Assembly (NCBI RefSeq): GCF_900143255.1
Contig: NZ_FRDI01000012.1
Coordinates: 19,643 to 83,642 of the forward strand
Direction of reading: 5' to 3'
Length of the DNA: 64,000 nucleotides
DNA from: Desulfovibrio litoralis DSM 11393
GTDB taxonomy: Bacteria > Desulfobacterota > Desulfovibrionia > Desulfovibrionales > Desulfovibrionaceae
A program made the translations under genes and the position numbers. A model generated the notes under the pieces. The model saw only the letters and a list, made by a program, of their open reading frames with translations. It searched no databases and was not told where the DNA came from. Positions 44,292-53,473 of this stretch are shown here, piece after piece; the first letter of the stretch is position 1; every line of letters starts with the position of its first letter.

Positions 44292-46199
44292 TTAAAAGCT
44301 TGGCTTGTTCCACTTTCCGTTAAAATCGTCCAACTGTATTATTAGCAACTTAGTTTTGCTGTTATTTTTTGTTTCAATCTCAAAAAATTCTTTTTGGCTG
44401 TTCTTAAACATTCCGCTCAATATGTTTTCAACTTCAGCTTCACGCTCTGGACTTTGTTGAAAACCAAGATAAATAGCACTCCAACCATAGCGAGGACTGT
44501 ATTGAGCCATATTTTCAGCGTCAAGTTTTTCTTGTTCGCTCAACTCTTTTTTCTTTTTGAGAAAGTTTGGTTTTGCTGTGCTGAAATTATTTAAGACGTT
44601 ATTGGGATCTTCCCAAAAATCATATTGAGTAAGAAGCTCTTTATCCTTGCCCGTTTTTAAAACATAAACCCTTGGATTATCGTACAGATAAAAACTTAAA
44701 CCCGAACTCAGTTCCGCTGAATCGGAAAAAAAGAATACCTTTTCAGGGTCGGGCATTTGACTGCGAATCTCTTCGAGGTGGGCAGATAACGCTTTAAATG
44801 AAGCGGAATTTGGCAAATTTAAGTTTTTCTCTATACCCAAAGTTTTAAGCGAAACCGAAAAAAACGATAAACTCGAAACCTGTTTAAACAACGAGGGAAA
44901 ATGTCCGACAAAAAGAATAGTTAAACTCAAATAAAACACAGGGAAAACAAGATTTTTCAACAACTTTGTTTTTTTGTTGCAATTTGTTTTTTGCATATTT
45001 GGATTTTTATTTTGGTTTTGCAGGTATATTTTATAACTCAGCGAGGCTTTAAGCGGAAAACGTTTTAAAATTTCAATCAAGCCCAAAGCCGCTAAAACCA
45101 ATCCACCAATATAGCTTAGACCCGCACTAAAAATATTTATTTCAATATTAAAAAAGCTCCAAATTAAAAAGCTGAAAAATAATGGTAACCACGCAGAAGC
45201 AAACAAGGCTTTAAGCCTTAAATTCAAGGCTTCGTCGTTTGTAAAAGGTTGTGAAAAATCTGTAGACAACCCTAAATCTTCCAGCCCGCAAACCCTGATA
45301 TACGCAGCTTTTAAATGTTGATACGCCAAATAAAAACCAAAAAACACAAGTGCAAAAAACCAAGGAAGAATAATAAGTGTTTGTCCGACTAAAAAATTAA
45401 AAAAGTCGATAAAATTAATAAAGTTCGAGTTGTTTTCATAAACGCCGATTAAAGTTTCAAGATGCTTTAAAGTAATCCAATTATTTTCGGCGTTCCAGAT
45501 CATTATAGGCAAAAGCCCCAAAGCCGTTCCACAAATTAAGGCTGACATGACCCGAGAAAAATAATGTAAGGGAAGTAAACGCAGTTTATATAAAATCAAA
45601 GAATAAATCCAAGCCACCACAAAAAAAGCAAGCATAAAATAATGGCTTAAAATTCCAAACGCCATGGCTGTTGCCAAAACAATCAAAGGGGCAAGCTCAT
45701 CTTTTTTTTCTATCGCCAAATCAAGAGAAAATAACGCCATTGTCCAAGATAAAAACAAAAGAGAGTTTGGCGAAACAATCATACCCGAAAAAATAAATAG
45801 CGGGGTCAACCCGGAAAATAAAAGAACGCTTAGAGCCAGATTATAATTTTTAAATTGTCGGCTTAAACCCAAATATAGCGTAAATTGAGTTAAAGTAGAA
45901 ATAAAAACCGCTCCGAAACGCACGGAAAATTCGGTTTCACCAAAAAGATTACGCCAAAAAGCAATTAACCAAGCGACCAAAGGACCTTGGTCATAATAAG
46001 AAAGGCTGTTGTGGCGAGATAAATTCCAATATAAAAATTCATCGGAAAAAAGTCCCAAACCGCCAAATAAGATAAAGCTCAGGCGTAGAACAAATAATGT
46101 TCCAAGGATAAAAATCGCCAAAAGATCTGGTTTAGTATACCAAAGTTTAGCCCAAAAACCCAGTTGACGATAAAGAAGAGGCGAAATTTCTGTTTGCAT
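44292..46199 (-). CDS. GT39/ArnT-like membrane glycosyltransferase
   Basis: 635 aa with about eleven membrane helices in the first two-thirds and an external C-terminal part. Key pieces: FSDEFLYWNLSRHNSLSYYDQGPLVAWL near residues 52-79, where the family's conserved DE and the acceptor loop lie, and FWRNLFGETEFSVRFGAV. Enzymes of this group move a sugar from undecaprenyl or dolichyl phosphate carriers to lipids or proteins at the periplasmic side. A long loop (about 390-415) is Asn/Lys-rich. Downstream the YkgJ-like gene has only 47 bp spacing. Confidence 0.85.
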   Translation of the reverse strand: MQTEISPLLYRQLGFWAKLWYTKPDLLAIFILGTLFVLRLSFILFGGLGLFSDEFLYWNLSRHNSLSYYDQGPLVAWLIAFWRNLFGETEFSVRFGAVFISTLTQFTLYLGLSRQFKNYNLALSVLLFSGLTPLFIFSGMIVSPNSLLFLSWTMALFSLDLAIEKKDELAPLIVLATAMAFGILSHYFMLAFFVVAWIYSLILYKLRLLPLHYFSRVMSALICGTALGLLPIMIWNAENNWITLKHLETLIGVYENNSNFINFIDFFNFLVGQTLIILPWFFALVFFGFYLAYQHLKAAYIRVCGLEDLGLSTDFSQPFTNDEALNLRLKALFASAWLPLFFSFLIWSFFNIEINIFSAGLSYIGGLVLAALGLIEILKRFPLKASLSYKIYLQNQNKNPNMQKTNCNKKTKLLKNLVFPVFYLSLTILFVGHFPSLFKQVSSLSFFSVSLKTLGIEKNLNLPNSASFKALSAHLEEIRSQMPDPEKVFFFSDSAELSSGLSFYLYDNPRVYVLKTGKDKELLTQYDFWEDPNNVLNNFSTAKPNFLKKKKELSEQEKLDAENMAQYSPRYGWSAIYLGFQQSPEREAEVENILSGMFKNSQKEFFEIETKNNSKTKLLIIQLDDFNGKWNKPSF

Positions 46200-46546
46200 A
46201 AAATGAAAAAATCCGAAAAAAGTTGTGTTGGTTCAAAATTACAAGGTTACAGGGTTACAGGGTTACAAAGTTGCTTGGTTTATATCTTAAAAACAAATAA
46301 AATACAGTAAAAATACTCTTGTTGTTTCTTAGCCCTTTGTCTAAAAAATGTCCACAAAAGCTAAAAACCTTTATGAGGCTATTGCACAATAGTTCCAAAG
46401 TCATTCCCAAAATAAAACATTCTTGTGATAAAAGATATTTTTTGTTAGGGCTTAGATAACTTTACACAATAAAAAAAGTCGAACTGATCGTTTTAATATT
46501 CCATTAGTTGTAGCTTAGAGGTGATCTTGCATGGGGTGTATTTATT
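46200..46546. other. Intergenic region with GGTTACAG tandem repeat and repeat end R4
   Basis: About 350 bases without a gene. GGTTACAG occurs three times in a row around 46245-46268. A solo end of the dispersed repeat (GAGGCTATTGCACAATAG) lies at 46374-46391. The promoter of the gene at 46547 should lie right of this. Confidence 0.5.
46374..46391. repeat. Solo end of the dispersed repeat (copy R4)
   Basis: GAGGCTATTGCACAATAG followed by TTCCAAAGT, matching the left end and adjacent AAAGTGGC part of the full copies; the internal part is absent. Confidence 0.55.
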
Positions 46547-47035
46547 ATGAGTTCTAGGGTAATCAAAAATCTATTTCCCAAGCTGGCTAACAATTTTAAA
46601 CCTACTACATGGCGAGGAAAAATTGTTATTATTGTTTTAGCTTTCAATATGTTACAATGGCTTATTGATGGAGTTGAAAAACATGACCATGAGATAGAGA
46701 GGCTTTTGGCAAAATGGCTAGTAACGTTAACCGTTGTTTTGATATTAAGCTTTGCAGAATTTTTTATTGTGGCACCACTATTAAGACTATTTAATTATAA
46801 AGTTACTCCGCCTCAAACACAAGAAGATAAGCCATTCACGGATAACAATATCAACTCAACAAATGAAATAGAAACTTCCAAAAATAAAACCAATCGATTT
46901 CAAATAAGTATCAACGGACTACCTACGCAATTTCCACAACAACCAATTAATAATCAACAACGCAATACAAATAAATTACTCTGGGTTCTTGTTGTTTTTA
47001 TGATTTTTGGGTTATTATATTATTTGATTAAATAG
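46547..47035 (+). CDS. Small membrane protein of unknown function
   Basis: 162 aa with three hydrophobic helices: IVIIVLAFNMLQWLIDGV, LVTLTVVLILSFAEFFIVAP and, at the C-terminus, LLWVLVVFMIFGLLYYLI. Between the second and third lies an Asn/Gln/Pro-rich stretch of about 55 residues that is probably disordered. A GGGGTG site precedes the ATG by about 8 nt. No family was recognised. It is alone, upstream of the IS-disrupted merR. Confidence 0.6.
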   Translation: MSSRVIKNLFPKLANNFKPTTWRGKIVIIVLAFNMLQWLIDGVEKHDHEIERLLAKWLVTLTVVLILSFAEFFIVAPLLRLFNYKVTPPQTQEDKPFTDNNINSTNEIETSKNKTNRFQISINGLPTQFPQQPINNQQRNTNKLLWVLVVFMIFGLLYYLIK

Positions 47036-47174
47036 AAACTATAACAAAAATACTCTCTATTTATATTGTTGTTCCAACTTGTTTAAAAAATATGCCTATG
47101 TTTGGTATCAAAGTAAAAAAAAACAATTCTCAATGAATATCATGTTTTTATACTCTTGGACAAAACTTAAGAAA

Positions 47175-47348
47175 TTAAGCATTTTTTAGCCCATTTTTAT
47201 ATATTTCTATTTTATTTTCTAAATTGATTAGGTTCGCTTCCCATTTTTCTTTTTCATTCAAGACAAAAAGGCGGTGTTTTTCTAACATGTTCAAGCGTTC
47301 AGCCATGGTCTCATCACCTTCGTATCTTAATAAGGCATATTTTTTTAT
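47175..47348 (-). pseudogene. merR C-terminal fragment (separated by the IS)
   Basis: A stop-free frame ending in TAA at 47175 that codes for YALLRYEGDETMAERLNMLE and on to NKIEIYKNGLKNA, the dimerisation coiled coil of a MerR-family regulator. It joins perfectly in frame to the N-terminal fragment at 48085-48281 once the IS and one copy of the 8-bp target site are removed. The two parts were one gene before insertion. Confidence 0.85.
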
Positions 47349-48084
47349 GGGTCATGACTAGAACAGCGGTTTATTTTTGAGAAATTTAAGAATTAATTTA
47401 TAGGTGTCTTCTTGTCTATAATTAAACCTAAATTCACATTCTTTCAAGTGGAAGTAAAAGGTGTGTTTTTGTAACCCTCTAAAGCGTACAAGGCGAGTTT
47501 TTGCATAACCCCAAAAACTTTCAATCCCATTGATATGACTATCTTTATTAGCAAATTCGTTAGCACCATGTTGAACCCGAAAATGTTTAAGATAACCAAG
47601 ATCAACTAAGCCATTGTAGCCTCTCCAGCCGTCAGAGTGTATGACGCTATCAAGGCTTATTTTTCCACGAATAATACCTTGTAATGTGCTTCTGGAACAG
47701 TCAGGGACTATCTCTGTATAAACCCTGCCATTACGCTTAAATAGCCCAAAAACAATAGTTTTCCCTCTAGCTCCTCTACCTCGTTGCCCTTTTATGCGAC
47801 GGGCTCCGAAGTAGCTTTCATCAACCTCTACTTCTCCAGAAACTGGAGATTGTTCCTCACAAAATTCAGCAATGCGTTCTCTTATGCCTAACAATAAACG
47901 ATTTATTGTATTTCTATTTAATTCAACAACTTGCGATATTTGGGTTGCATTTAAATCAATACAAAAAAGTTTTACTATTTGGCGTAATTTTGCCTCTGAA
48001 ATTTTTGAACGAAAAATATACTTGTTTTTCATTGTCATGACTGGCTTTATAGCACTTTTTTTAATGCTGTTCTAGTCTTGACCC
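47349..48084 (-). mobile_element. IS1595-family insertion sequence
   Basis: 736 bp. Terminal inverted repeats GGGTCATGACTAGAACAGC (left) and GGGTCAAGACTAGAACAGC (right, reverse complement), 18 of 19 identical. TTTTTTAT directly flanks both ends (47341-47348 and 48085-48092), an 8-bp target duplication as expected for IS1595. It has interrupted a merR gene. The left end of the element overlaps the transposase stop. Both ends and the transposase look intact, so it may be recent and active. Confidence 0.95.
47358..48038 (-). CDS. IS1595-family transposase (ISXO2-like, DDE)
   Basis: 226 aa, full length for the short form of this family without an N-terminal zinc ribbon. The DDE catalytic residues are visible: EVDESYFGARR (D near 72), VIHSDGWRGYNGL (D near 136) and NGIESFWGYAK (E near 175). 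There is no frameshift. The product is expected to cut and paste or copy the element from the ends described above. It is read away from the N-terminal fragment of merR. Confidence 0.95.
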   Translation of the reverse strand: MTMKNKYIFRSKISEAKLRQIVKLFCIDLNATQISQVVELNRNTINRLLLGIRERIAEFCEEQSPVSGEVEVDESYFGARRIKGQRGRGARGKTIVFGLFKRNGRVYTEIVPDCSRSTLQGIIRGKISLDSVIHSDGWRGYNGLVDLGYLKHFRVQHGANEFANKDSHINGIESFWGYAKTRLVRFRGLQKHTFYFHLKECEFRFNYRQEDTYKLILKFLKNKPLF

Positions 48085-48281
48085 TTTTTTATTTCTTTAA
48101 TGGACATACCTGTTTCTTTTAATTTTTTAATAAATAAAATCCATGTAACATCTTTTTCGGTATAATAACGCCGCCCACCCGTATCACGTTCAACAATCAA
48201 CAGTTGTTCTTTTTCATAATAACGCAACGTGTGTGCACTTAAGCTTACAAGGGTAGCAAACTCACCAATAAAATATTTCAT
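48085..48281 (-). pseudogene. merR N-terminal fragment (regulator of the facing gene)
   Basis: 66 residues remain before the IS: KYFIGEFATLVSLSAHTLRYYEKEQLL is the winged helix-turn-helix of a MerR-family regulator, and GGRRYYTEKDVTWILFI its second half. AGGAGA precedes the ATG at 48281; the longer frame from 48299 has no such signal. After insertion the frame ends 3 codons into the IS, so only the DNA-binding part without its coiled coil can be made. The gene faces the carboxymuconolactone decarboxylase gene, as for MerR regulators of aldehyde or quinone responses. Confidence 0.85.
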
Positions 48282-48299
48282 CTTTTCTCCTAAAATCAC

Positions 48300-48329
48300 T
48301 TGACTTAGAGTAAACTCGAAGTGTTATCT
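48300..48329 (+). promoter_or_regulatory. MerR-type promoter/operator of the decarboxylase gene
   Basis: TTGACT (48300-48305) and TTATCT (48324-48329) are 18 bp apart, an over-long spacer of the MerR kind, and the spacer region carries the dyad ACTTAGAGT-AA-ACTCGAAGT (48303-48322, 8 of 9 paired). In MerR systems the regulator twists such a promoter. The now truncated merR may leave it uncontrolled. Confidence 0.75.
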
Positions 48330-48360
48330 TTCTCATTACTACATTTAGGAGGTAGAAACA

Positions 48361-48741
48361 ATGTCAGATACACGCTATACAAGAGGGCTAAAAAAACTGT
48401 TAGAGATCGATGGTGAAGGCGGGGAAAAAGTAATTTCGTCTTTAGAAAACATTGCACCAGATTTAGGTAAATACATTATTGAATTTGCATTTGGTGATAT
48501 TTATTCCAGAGAAACATTAAGCCTTAAAGAAAGAGAGTTCATAACTTTAAGTAGCTTATTAACAGTTGGTGGGTGTGAAGCTCAGCTCGAAGTACATATA
48601 AATGCTGCGTTAAATGTTCAGATCACGCCACAAGAAATTATTGAAATCTTTTTACAATGTATTCCATATACAGGGTTTCCCAAAGTACTTAATGCCGTGT
48701 TTGTAGCAAAAAAAGTATTTTCCCAACGGACAATACTTTAA
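48361..48741 (+). CDS. Carboxymuconolactone decarboxylase (CMD) family protein
   Basis: 126 aa with a strong AGGAGG. The fold is the AhpD/CMD helical domain: SLKEREFITLSSLLTVGGCEAQLEVHINAALN (about residues 62-93; written here in part as LLTVGGCEAQLEVH), then EIIEIFLQCIPYTGFPKVLNA. The family ranges from 4-carboxymuconolactone decarboxylase to alkylhydroperoxidase-like CxxC proteins; the usual CxxC is absent (single Cys), so a peroxidase role is unlikely. Regulation by the adjacent MerR is expected from the divergent arrangement and operator. Confidence 0.85.
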   Translation: MSDTRYTRGLKKLLEIDGEGGEKVISSLENIAPDLGKYIIEFAFGDIYSRETLSLKEREFITLSSLLTVGGCEAQLEVHINAALNVQITPQEIIEIFLQCIPYTGFPKVLNAVFVAKKVFSQRTIL

Positions 48742-49025
48742 TTGGTTCATAACAAAAAGTATATAATAAAAAAACAATCATCCTAAAAAAGCTTAGTAAG
48801 CAAGTTGAATAATTGTTATGAGTCATGACTAGCATAAAACTGTAAATAGGTTTGAAGGGTAGTTATGACTCTTTATTATTTATTTTTAAAAAATACTTGA
48901 TTATTTTCAGGCAATCAGAGAAGATTGAAAATATTTAATATAAACTGTCTTTTAATTTCCGCTTTAACCCGGAACAAAATATTTTAAATAATTTTAATGA
49001 TATACTTGCTTAATTCGGAGGTTTT
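48742..49025. other. Intergenic region before yggT
   Basis: No gene. AGTCATGACTAG at 48821-48832 shares 11 bases with the end of the IS at 47349. This may be chance or a fossil end. The yggT promoter is expected right of it. Confidence 0.4.
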
Positions 49026-49340
49026 ATGTTCGCAATAGGTAATATAGTAAAAGGCATTGCCGTTGTTTTAGATTGGGTAACTACTTTATATTTATGGATT
49101 GTAATTATTTCTGCGTTAATTTCTTGGCTTAACCCTGATCCATATAACCCTATAGTGCGAACTTTGCGTTCTTTAACCGAGCCGGTTTATTACCGTATTC
49201 GCAGTGCTTTGCCTTTTGTTTATAGCTATGGGTTAGATCTTTCACCGATTGTGGTAATTTTAGCACTTAAATTTTTAGACTATGCTGTAATACAAAACTT
49301 ATATCAATTTGCAGCACGTCTTAACAATACACCTTTTTAA
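49026..49340 (+). CDS. YggT-family membrane protein
   Basis: 104 aa; GGAGG before the ATG. Two membrane helices (VLDWVTTLYLWIVIISALISWL and, after ALPFVYSYGLDLSPIVVILAL), joined by the loop NPDPYNPIVRTLRSLTEPVYYRIR which is the conserved YggT feature. YggT proteins are found near cell-division and shape genes, and are linked to osmotic stress or division. Here it opens a run with divIVA, DUF167 and DUF465 genes. Confidence 0.9.
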   Translation: MFAIGNIVKGIAVVLDWVTTLYLWIVIISALISWLNPDPYNPIVRTLRSLTEPVYYRIRSALPFVYSYGLDLSPIVVILALKFLDYAVIQNLYQFAARLNNTPF

Positions 49341-49383
49341 GAAATATTTTTTTTCATTACTTTTATAGCTATAAGGAACTTTC

Positions 49384-50256
49384 ATGGCTGTCAGTCGCAT
49401 AGATATTTTAAACCATGAATTTACTCGCAGTTTACGCGGGTATAACCCTGAGGAAGTAGATAATTTCCTGCATGACGTAGCAGACACCTTAGGACGCTTG
49501 GCAGATGAAAAAGTTGTTTTATCTGCTCGAGTGGTACAAATTGAAGCAAAGTTGGCAGAGTTTGAACAACAAGAAGCGGCTTTGCGTAATACCCTTATTG
49601 CTACCCAACGCATGACCGAAGATCTAAAAACAAGCGCCCAAAGAGAAGCACAGCTTATTATTGATGCTGCTCGGGCCAGAGCCGATAACTTGTTGCAACA
49701 AGCACATCAAAGACTCGGGCATATTTTTGATGAAATCAGCGAAGCCAAGAAACTCAAATCACAATTTGAAATCAGCTTGCGTTCGATTATTGAAAGCCAT
49801 TTAAGAATGCTCGATATGCAAAAAGAAAGCGAAGCTCGCCTTGACGCCGGCGTAGCTCGCCTTGGGCTTGCTCAACGCTATACCCCCCTCAATCAGCGGG
49901 CAAATTATTCGTCTCAACAAAATCAAATTAACGATAAAAATAGCGATAAAAGCTCGGAAAATCTACAAGCTCAAACAATAGACGATAGCGATGACAATAT
50001 TGAAAACAACACAACTCAAAACAATATAACGGAAAATATAAATACCCAGAGCGTCAACAATCAGACCCCACACAATCTACAGCCTCAAAATAACGAAGTT
50101 ATACCTGATAATAATATTGTAAAAGACAATACAACCTTAAACTTTAACGCAAACTCGCATGAACATGAAAGACTTAAAGATCTAAGCCCCGAACACCAAG
50201 AAGACTTATTGATCTTAGAAAAATTGCAAGGACCTTTTGAATTAAAAATAAAATAA
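49384..50256 (+). CDS. divIVA: DivIVA-domain protein
   Basis: 290 aa. The N-terminal DivIVA box, MAVSRIDILNHEFTRSLRGY followed by NPEEVDNFLHDVADTL, is the membrane-curvature binding and dimerisation part; about residues 30-150 form a long coiled coil. The last 120 residues are Asn/Gln/Ser-rich and disordered, much longer than usual. DivIVA-like proteins bind curved membrane at poles and septa and recruit other proteins. Follows yggT at 43 bp. Confidence 0.9.
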   Translation: MAVSRIDILNHEFTRSLRGYNPEEVDNFLHDVADTLGRLADEKVVLSARVVQIEAKLAEFEQQEAALRNTLIATQRMTEDLKTSAQREAQLIIDAARARADNLLQQAHQRLGHIFDEISEAKKLKSQFEISLRSIIESHLRMLDMQKESEARLDAGVARLGLAQRYTPLNQRANYSSQQNQINDKNSDKSSENLQAQTIDDSDDNIENNTTQNNITENINTQSVNNQTPHNLQPQNNEVIPDNNIVKDNTTLNFNANSHEHERLKDLSPEHQEDLLILEKLQGPFELKIK

Positions 50257-50283
50257 AAACACAGTATTTATAGGAGTTAGTTT

Positions 50284-50685
50284 GTGCAAACCAAGAAAAC
50301 TGACACCGAAAACAAGCTTGAAAAAAATCAACAAATAATAAAAAATAATAAGCCAGGAGACAAACAACAACCCGAATGGTTAAAAGAAAACAACGAAAAC
50401 AGCTTTGATATCTTGGTTTGGGTTCAGCCAAATGCAAAAAAAAATGCTGTAGTCGGTTGTTACGAAGGGCGTTTAAAAATAAGATTAACGGCTCAGGCAG
50501 TTGACAACAAGGCAAATAAAGCATTACTTGTATATTTAGCCAAGCTATTAAAACTAAAAGCTCAACAACTGGAAATTCAAAGCGGTGAAACCGCACGTCA
50601 AAAACGTATTCGCATTGAGGCAAAACTTGCACCACTTTGGGAAAATTTAGTAAGTTTGCATATGATTAATGAAAAAGAAATTTGA
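50284..50685 (+). CDS. DUF167 (YggU) family protein
   Basis: 133 aa from a GTG start with a GGAG upstream. The DUF167 fold is recognised at WVQPNAKKNAVVGCYEGRLKIRL and VDNKANKALLVYLAKLLKLK (about residues 46-100). The function of the family is unknown although conserved beside yggT in many genomes. The first 40 residues are charged and low complexity. Confidence 0.85.
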   Translation: MQTKKTDTENKLEKNQQIIKNNKPGDKQQPEWLKENNENSFDILVWVQPNAKKNAVVGCYEGRLKIRLTAQAVDNKANKALLVYLAKLLKLKAQQLEIQSGETARQKRIRIEAKLAPLWENLVSLHMINEKEI

Positions 50686-50752
50686 AAATTGTTGGAAGTA
50701 TATCCTAATTAACCCTGTTTAACATTTAAAACAACCATCTAAGGAGCCTATT

Positions 50753-50983
50753 ATGGACTTAAAAGATCGTGAACTACTCGAAAAAGTTTCAAAAATAGAC
50801 CCGGAAGTCAAAAGCCTGTGGGACGACCACGTTATCTATGAAAAAAAGCTTCAAGTGCTTGAAGCAAAACCTTTTCTCAGCCCTCAAGAAGAGCTTGACC
50901 TTAAAAGTCTGAAAAAACAAAAGCTGGATGGCAAAACCCGCTTGGTTGCTCTTTTAAATAAACATAAACAAACTGGAGTTTAA
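50753..50983 (+). CDS. YdcH-like (DUF465) small protein
   Basis: 76 aa with AAGGAG. DUF465 pattern: [20 protein letters not shown] and [21 protein letters not shown] form a helical hairpin. Unknown function. It precedes ilvB by 4 bp and is co-transcribed. Confidence 0.85.
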   Translation: MDLKDRELLEKVSKIDPEVKSLWDDHVIYEKKLQVLEAKPFLSPQEELDLKSLKKQKLDGKTRLVALLNKHKQTGV

Positions 50984-50987
50984 ATTA

Positions 50988-52685
50988 ATGGAATTAACCG
51001 GTGCTCAAATACTCATGGAATGCCTTAAAAAAGAAGGCGTAGACGTCTTCTTTGGTTACCCGGGTGGAGCTGTTATTGACCTTTATGATGAACTGTTGAA
51101 CCACCCTGAACTTCAACACGTTTTGGTGCGTCATGAACAAGCCGCTGTTCATGCCGCTGACGGCTACGCTAGAACCTCTGGTAAAGTCGGTGTTTGTCTG
51201 GTAACCTCAGGACCAGGCGCTACAAATACCGTTACGGGAATAGCTACGGCTTACGCCGACTCTATTCCTTTGGTCATTTTGACGGGGCAAGTTCCAACTC
51301 ACCTGATCGGCAATGATGCCTTTCAGGAAGTTGATATTATAGGAATTACTCGCCCTTGTACAAAACATAATTATCTGGTTAAAGACATTAAACAGTTGCC
51401 GAAAGTTATTAAAGAGGCGTTTTTTCTCGCTCGCTCAGGTCGCCCAGGGCCTGTTTTAATCGACTTTCCCAAAAACGTTATGACCGCAAAAACAGAGTTT
51501 CATTATCCTGAAGAAATTGCTCGTTTACGCAGTTATAACCCGACTTATAAGCCAAACTTAAACCAACTGCGCAAGGCTGTTGATTTATTACTTAACGCCA
51601 AAAAACCTTTGTTTTTTATTGGCGGCGGAGTAATTCAATCAGGGGCAAGCGAAAGTCTTGATTGGCTTGCAAAAAACTTACATATTCCTGTTACCGCTTC
51701 TTTAATGGGGCTTGGTGGTTATCCCGGTGATGACCCGCTTTGGCTCGGAATGCTCGGTATGCACGGAACTTATTCAGCAAACCGGGCAACCTCGGAAGCT
51801 GATTTAATCGTTGCTATCGGAGCAAGATTTGACGATAGGGCAACGGGCAAACTCACGGGCTTTGCCAAGGCGGCAACTATCGTACATATCGATATTGACC
51901 CGACTTCAATTCAAAAAAACGTACAGGTTGACGTACCTGTTGTTGGTGATTGTCGTGAGTCTCTTTTAAGCTTAAGAAGCATCGTCGAACCACGTATCAA
52001 CGAAAAAGATTGGAAGTCAGCTCATGGAGATTGGCTCGCCCAAATCTTTTCATGGAAAGCAGACCACCCCGTAACTTATAATGAAACCAAAAATACTCTT
52101 AACCCCCAAAAGGTAATTGAGACTATCTATGAGCTTACTAAAGGCGAAGCTATTATTTGTACGGAAGTTGGACAACACCAAATGTGGACTGCCCAATTCT
52201 TTACCTTTAAACAACCTCGTAGCTTGGTAACTTCAGGCGGTCTTGGAACTATGGGCTTTGGGTTTCCGGCTTCTTTGGGTGCTCAAATGGCATTCCCCGA
52301 TAAGCTTGTAATCGATATAGCCGGCGACGGTTCTATTCAAATGAATAGCCAAGAACTGGCCACAGCGGTTTTCAATAAGTTACCCGTTAAAATAGTTATT
52401 CTTAATAACGGATTTTTGGGAATGGTCAGACAGTGGCAAGAACTGTTTTATGACAATCGTTACAGTTCGGTTAACCTCGAAGCTGCGGCTCCTGACTTTG
52501 TTAAACTTGCCGAAGCTTACGGAGCAGAAGGCTATAGAGTCAATAAGCCTGAGGAGTTAGTTTCAACACTCACTAAGGCATTTGCATCACCCAATACGGT
52601 TATCGTAGATGTTATTGTTAACAAGGAAGAAAATGTCTATCCTATGGTGCCTCCAAACGCTTCACTAAATGAAATGTTATTATAG
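50988..52685 (+). CDS. ilvB: Acetolactate synthase, catalytic subunit
   Basis: 565 aa, standard length. The enzyme condenses pyruvate (with another pyruvate or 2-ketobutyrate) in valine/leucine/isoleucine synthesis, using thiamine diphosphate, FAD and Mg. Motifs: [17 protein letters not shown] and [18 protein letters not shown] (catalytic Glu), [19 protein letters not shown] and [17 protein letters not shown] for the ThDP-Mg site. The downstream ilvN follows with 9 bp. No ilvC follows. It is the last biosynthetic step-set of the run that begins with yggT. Confidence 0.95.
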   Translation: MELTGAQILMECLKKEGVDVFFGYPGGAVIDLYDELLNHPELQHVLVRHEQAAVHAADGYARTSGKVGVCLVTSGPGATNTVTGIATAYADSIPLVILTGQVPTHLIGNDAFQEVDIIGITRPCTKHNYLVKDIKQLPKVIKEAFFLARSGRPGPVLIDFPKNVMTAKTEFHYPEEIARLRSYNPTYKPNLNQLRKAVDLLLNAKKPLFFIGGGVIQSGASESLDWLAKNLHIPVTASLMGLGGYPGDDPLWLGMLGMHGTYSANRATSEADLIVAIGARFDDRATGKLTGFAKAATIVHIDIDPTSIQKNVQVDVPVVGDCRESLLSLRSIVEPRINEKDWKSAHGDWLAQIFSWKADHPVTYNETKNTLNPQKVIETIYELTKGEAIICTEVGQHQMWTAQFFTFKQPRSLVTSGGLGTMGFGFPASLGAQMAFPDKLVIDIAGDGSIQMNSQELATAVFNKLPVKIVILNNGFLGMVRQWQELFYDNRYSSVNLEAAAPDFVKLAEAYGAEGYRVNKPEELVSTLTKAFASPNTVIVDVIVNKEENVYPMVPPNASLNEMLL

Positions 52686-52694
52686 GAGAAAACG

Positions 52695-53180
52695 ATGAGA
52701 CATGTACTTTCCGTATTAGTTGAAAATGAACCCGGAGTTTTGGCGCGTGTTGCCGGCTTGTTTTGTGGACGCGGTTTTAATATTGAGTCTTTAAACGTTG
52801 CTCCGGCACTTGAAGAAAATGTTTCTCAAGTATCTATCGTAACTAGCGGCGACGATTTTGTTTATGAACAAATTGTAAAACAACTTCGTAAACTTGTTAC
52901 AGTAATTAAAGTAGTTACTTATGAAAATTGTTCTTTTGTAGAACGTGAAACAATGCTTTTGCGTGTACACGCCGACGATAATAAACGTAGTGAAGTTTTA
53001 CGCATTGCCGAAATCTTCCACTGTAAAGTTGTTGACGTAGGTCTTACTGATTTAACCTTAGAGATAAGCGGAAACCATGAAAAGTTTCAAGCTGTTTTAA
53101 CTTTATTGTCTAAATTTGGTATTAAAGACATGGCTCGTACGGGTTCTGTCGTTATGCGTCGCTCGCTTCAACCTGAATAA
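52695..53180 (+). CDS. ilvN: Acetolactate synthase, regulatory subunit
   Basis: 161 aa. ACT domain: MRHVLSVLVENEPGVLARVA and GLFCGRGFNIESLNVAP (about residues 21-37), with the second, family-specific half (RAETMLLRVHADDNKRSEVL part) that binds the catalytic subunit. It stimulates IlvB and confers valine feedback control. GGAG is 8 nt before the start. A terminator follows at 53191. Confidence 0.95.
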   Translation: MRHVLSVLVENEPGVLARVAGLFCGRGFNIESLNVAPALEENVSQVSIVTSGDDFVYEQIVKQLRKLVTVIKVVTYENCSFVERETMLLRVHADDNKRSEVLRIAEIFHCKVVDVGLTDLTLEISGNHEKFQAVLTLLSKFGIKDMARTGSVVMRRSLQPE

Positions 53181-53190
53181 ACCATATATT

Positions 53191-53232
53191 AACAGTCGCT
53201 CGTTGTTTTTGCGGGCGGCTGTTATTTTTATT
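53191..53232 (+). terminator. Terminator after ilvN
   Basis: AACAGTCGCTCG / CGGGCGGCTGTT, 12 bp with two GU pairs, followed by ATTTTTATTTTTT. It closes the yggT-to-ilvN run. Confidence 0.85.
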
Positions 53233-53261
53233 TTTTACTTTAAAAGCAAATATTAAAAAAA

Positions 53262-53370
53262 TACCATTGCAAAAATACATTTTGCGTTCTTTTGTTATCG
53301 TTTTATGCTCTGTATATACTAACATAAAACGTCTTAAGCCACTTTGAGATTATTGTGCAATAGTCTCAAA
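53262..53370 (-). repeat. Dispersed MITE-like repeat, internally deleted inverted copy (R5)
   Basis: Right end ACCATTGCAAAAATACATTTTGCG, then GTTATCGTTTTATGC, AACATAAAACGTCTTAAGCC, and the left end GAGATTATTGTGCAATAGTCTC. The central AAATTTAATTT section is missing. It makes up half of the 290-base gap between the ilvN terminator and the next gene. Confidence 0.7.
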
Positions 53371-53473
53371 AATCAGTATTTGCTTTTATACTTTTTCTTG
53401 ATATGATAGGTTAACAACTTAAAAGAGTTGTACCACCTAATTTTATTCCCAATTTTATTTCAAGATAACCCCA

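Noticed and set aside
46245..46268. GGTTACAG tandem repeat
   Set aside because: Three imperfect units only, no gene or structure linked to it; probably replication slippage.
48821..48832. AGTCATGACTAG resembling the IS end at 47349
   Set aside because: Only 11 matching bases, no second end and no target duplication; chance is not excluded.
50174..50635. 153-aa minus-strand frame across divIVA and DUF167 genes
   Set aside because: Spans the ends of two real genes on the other strand; no start signal.
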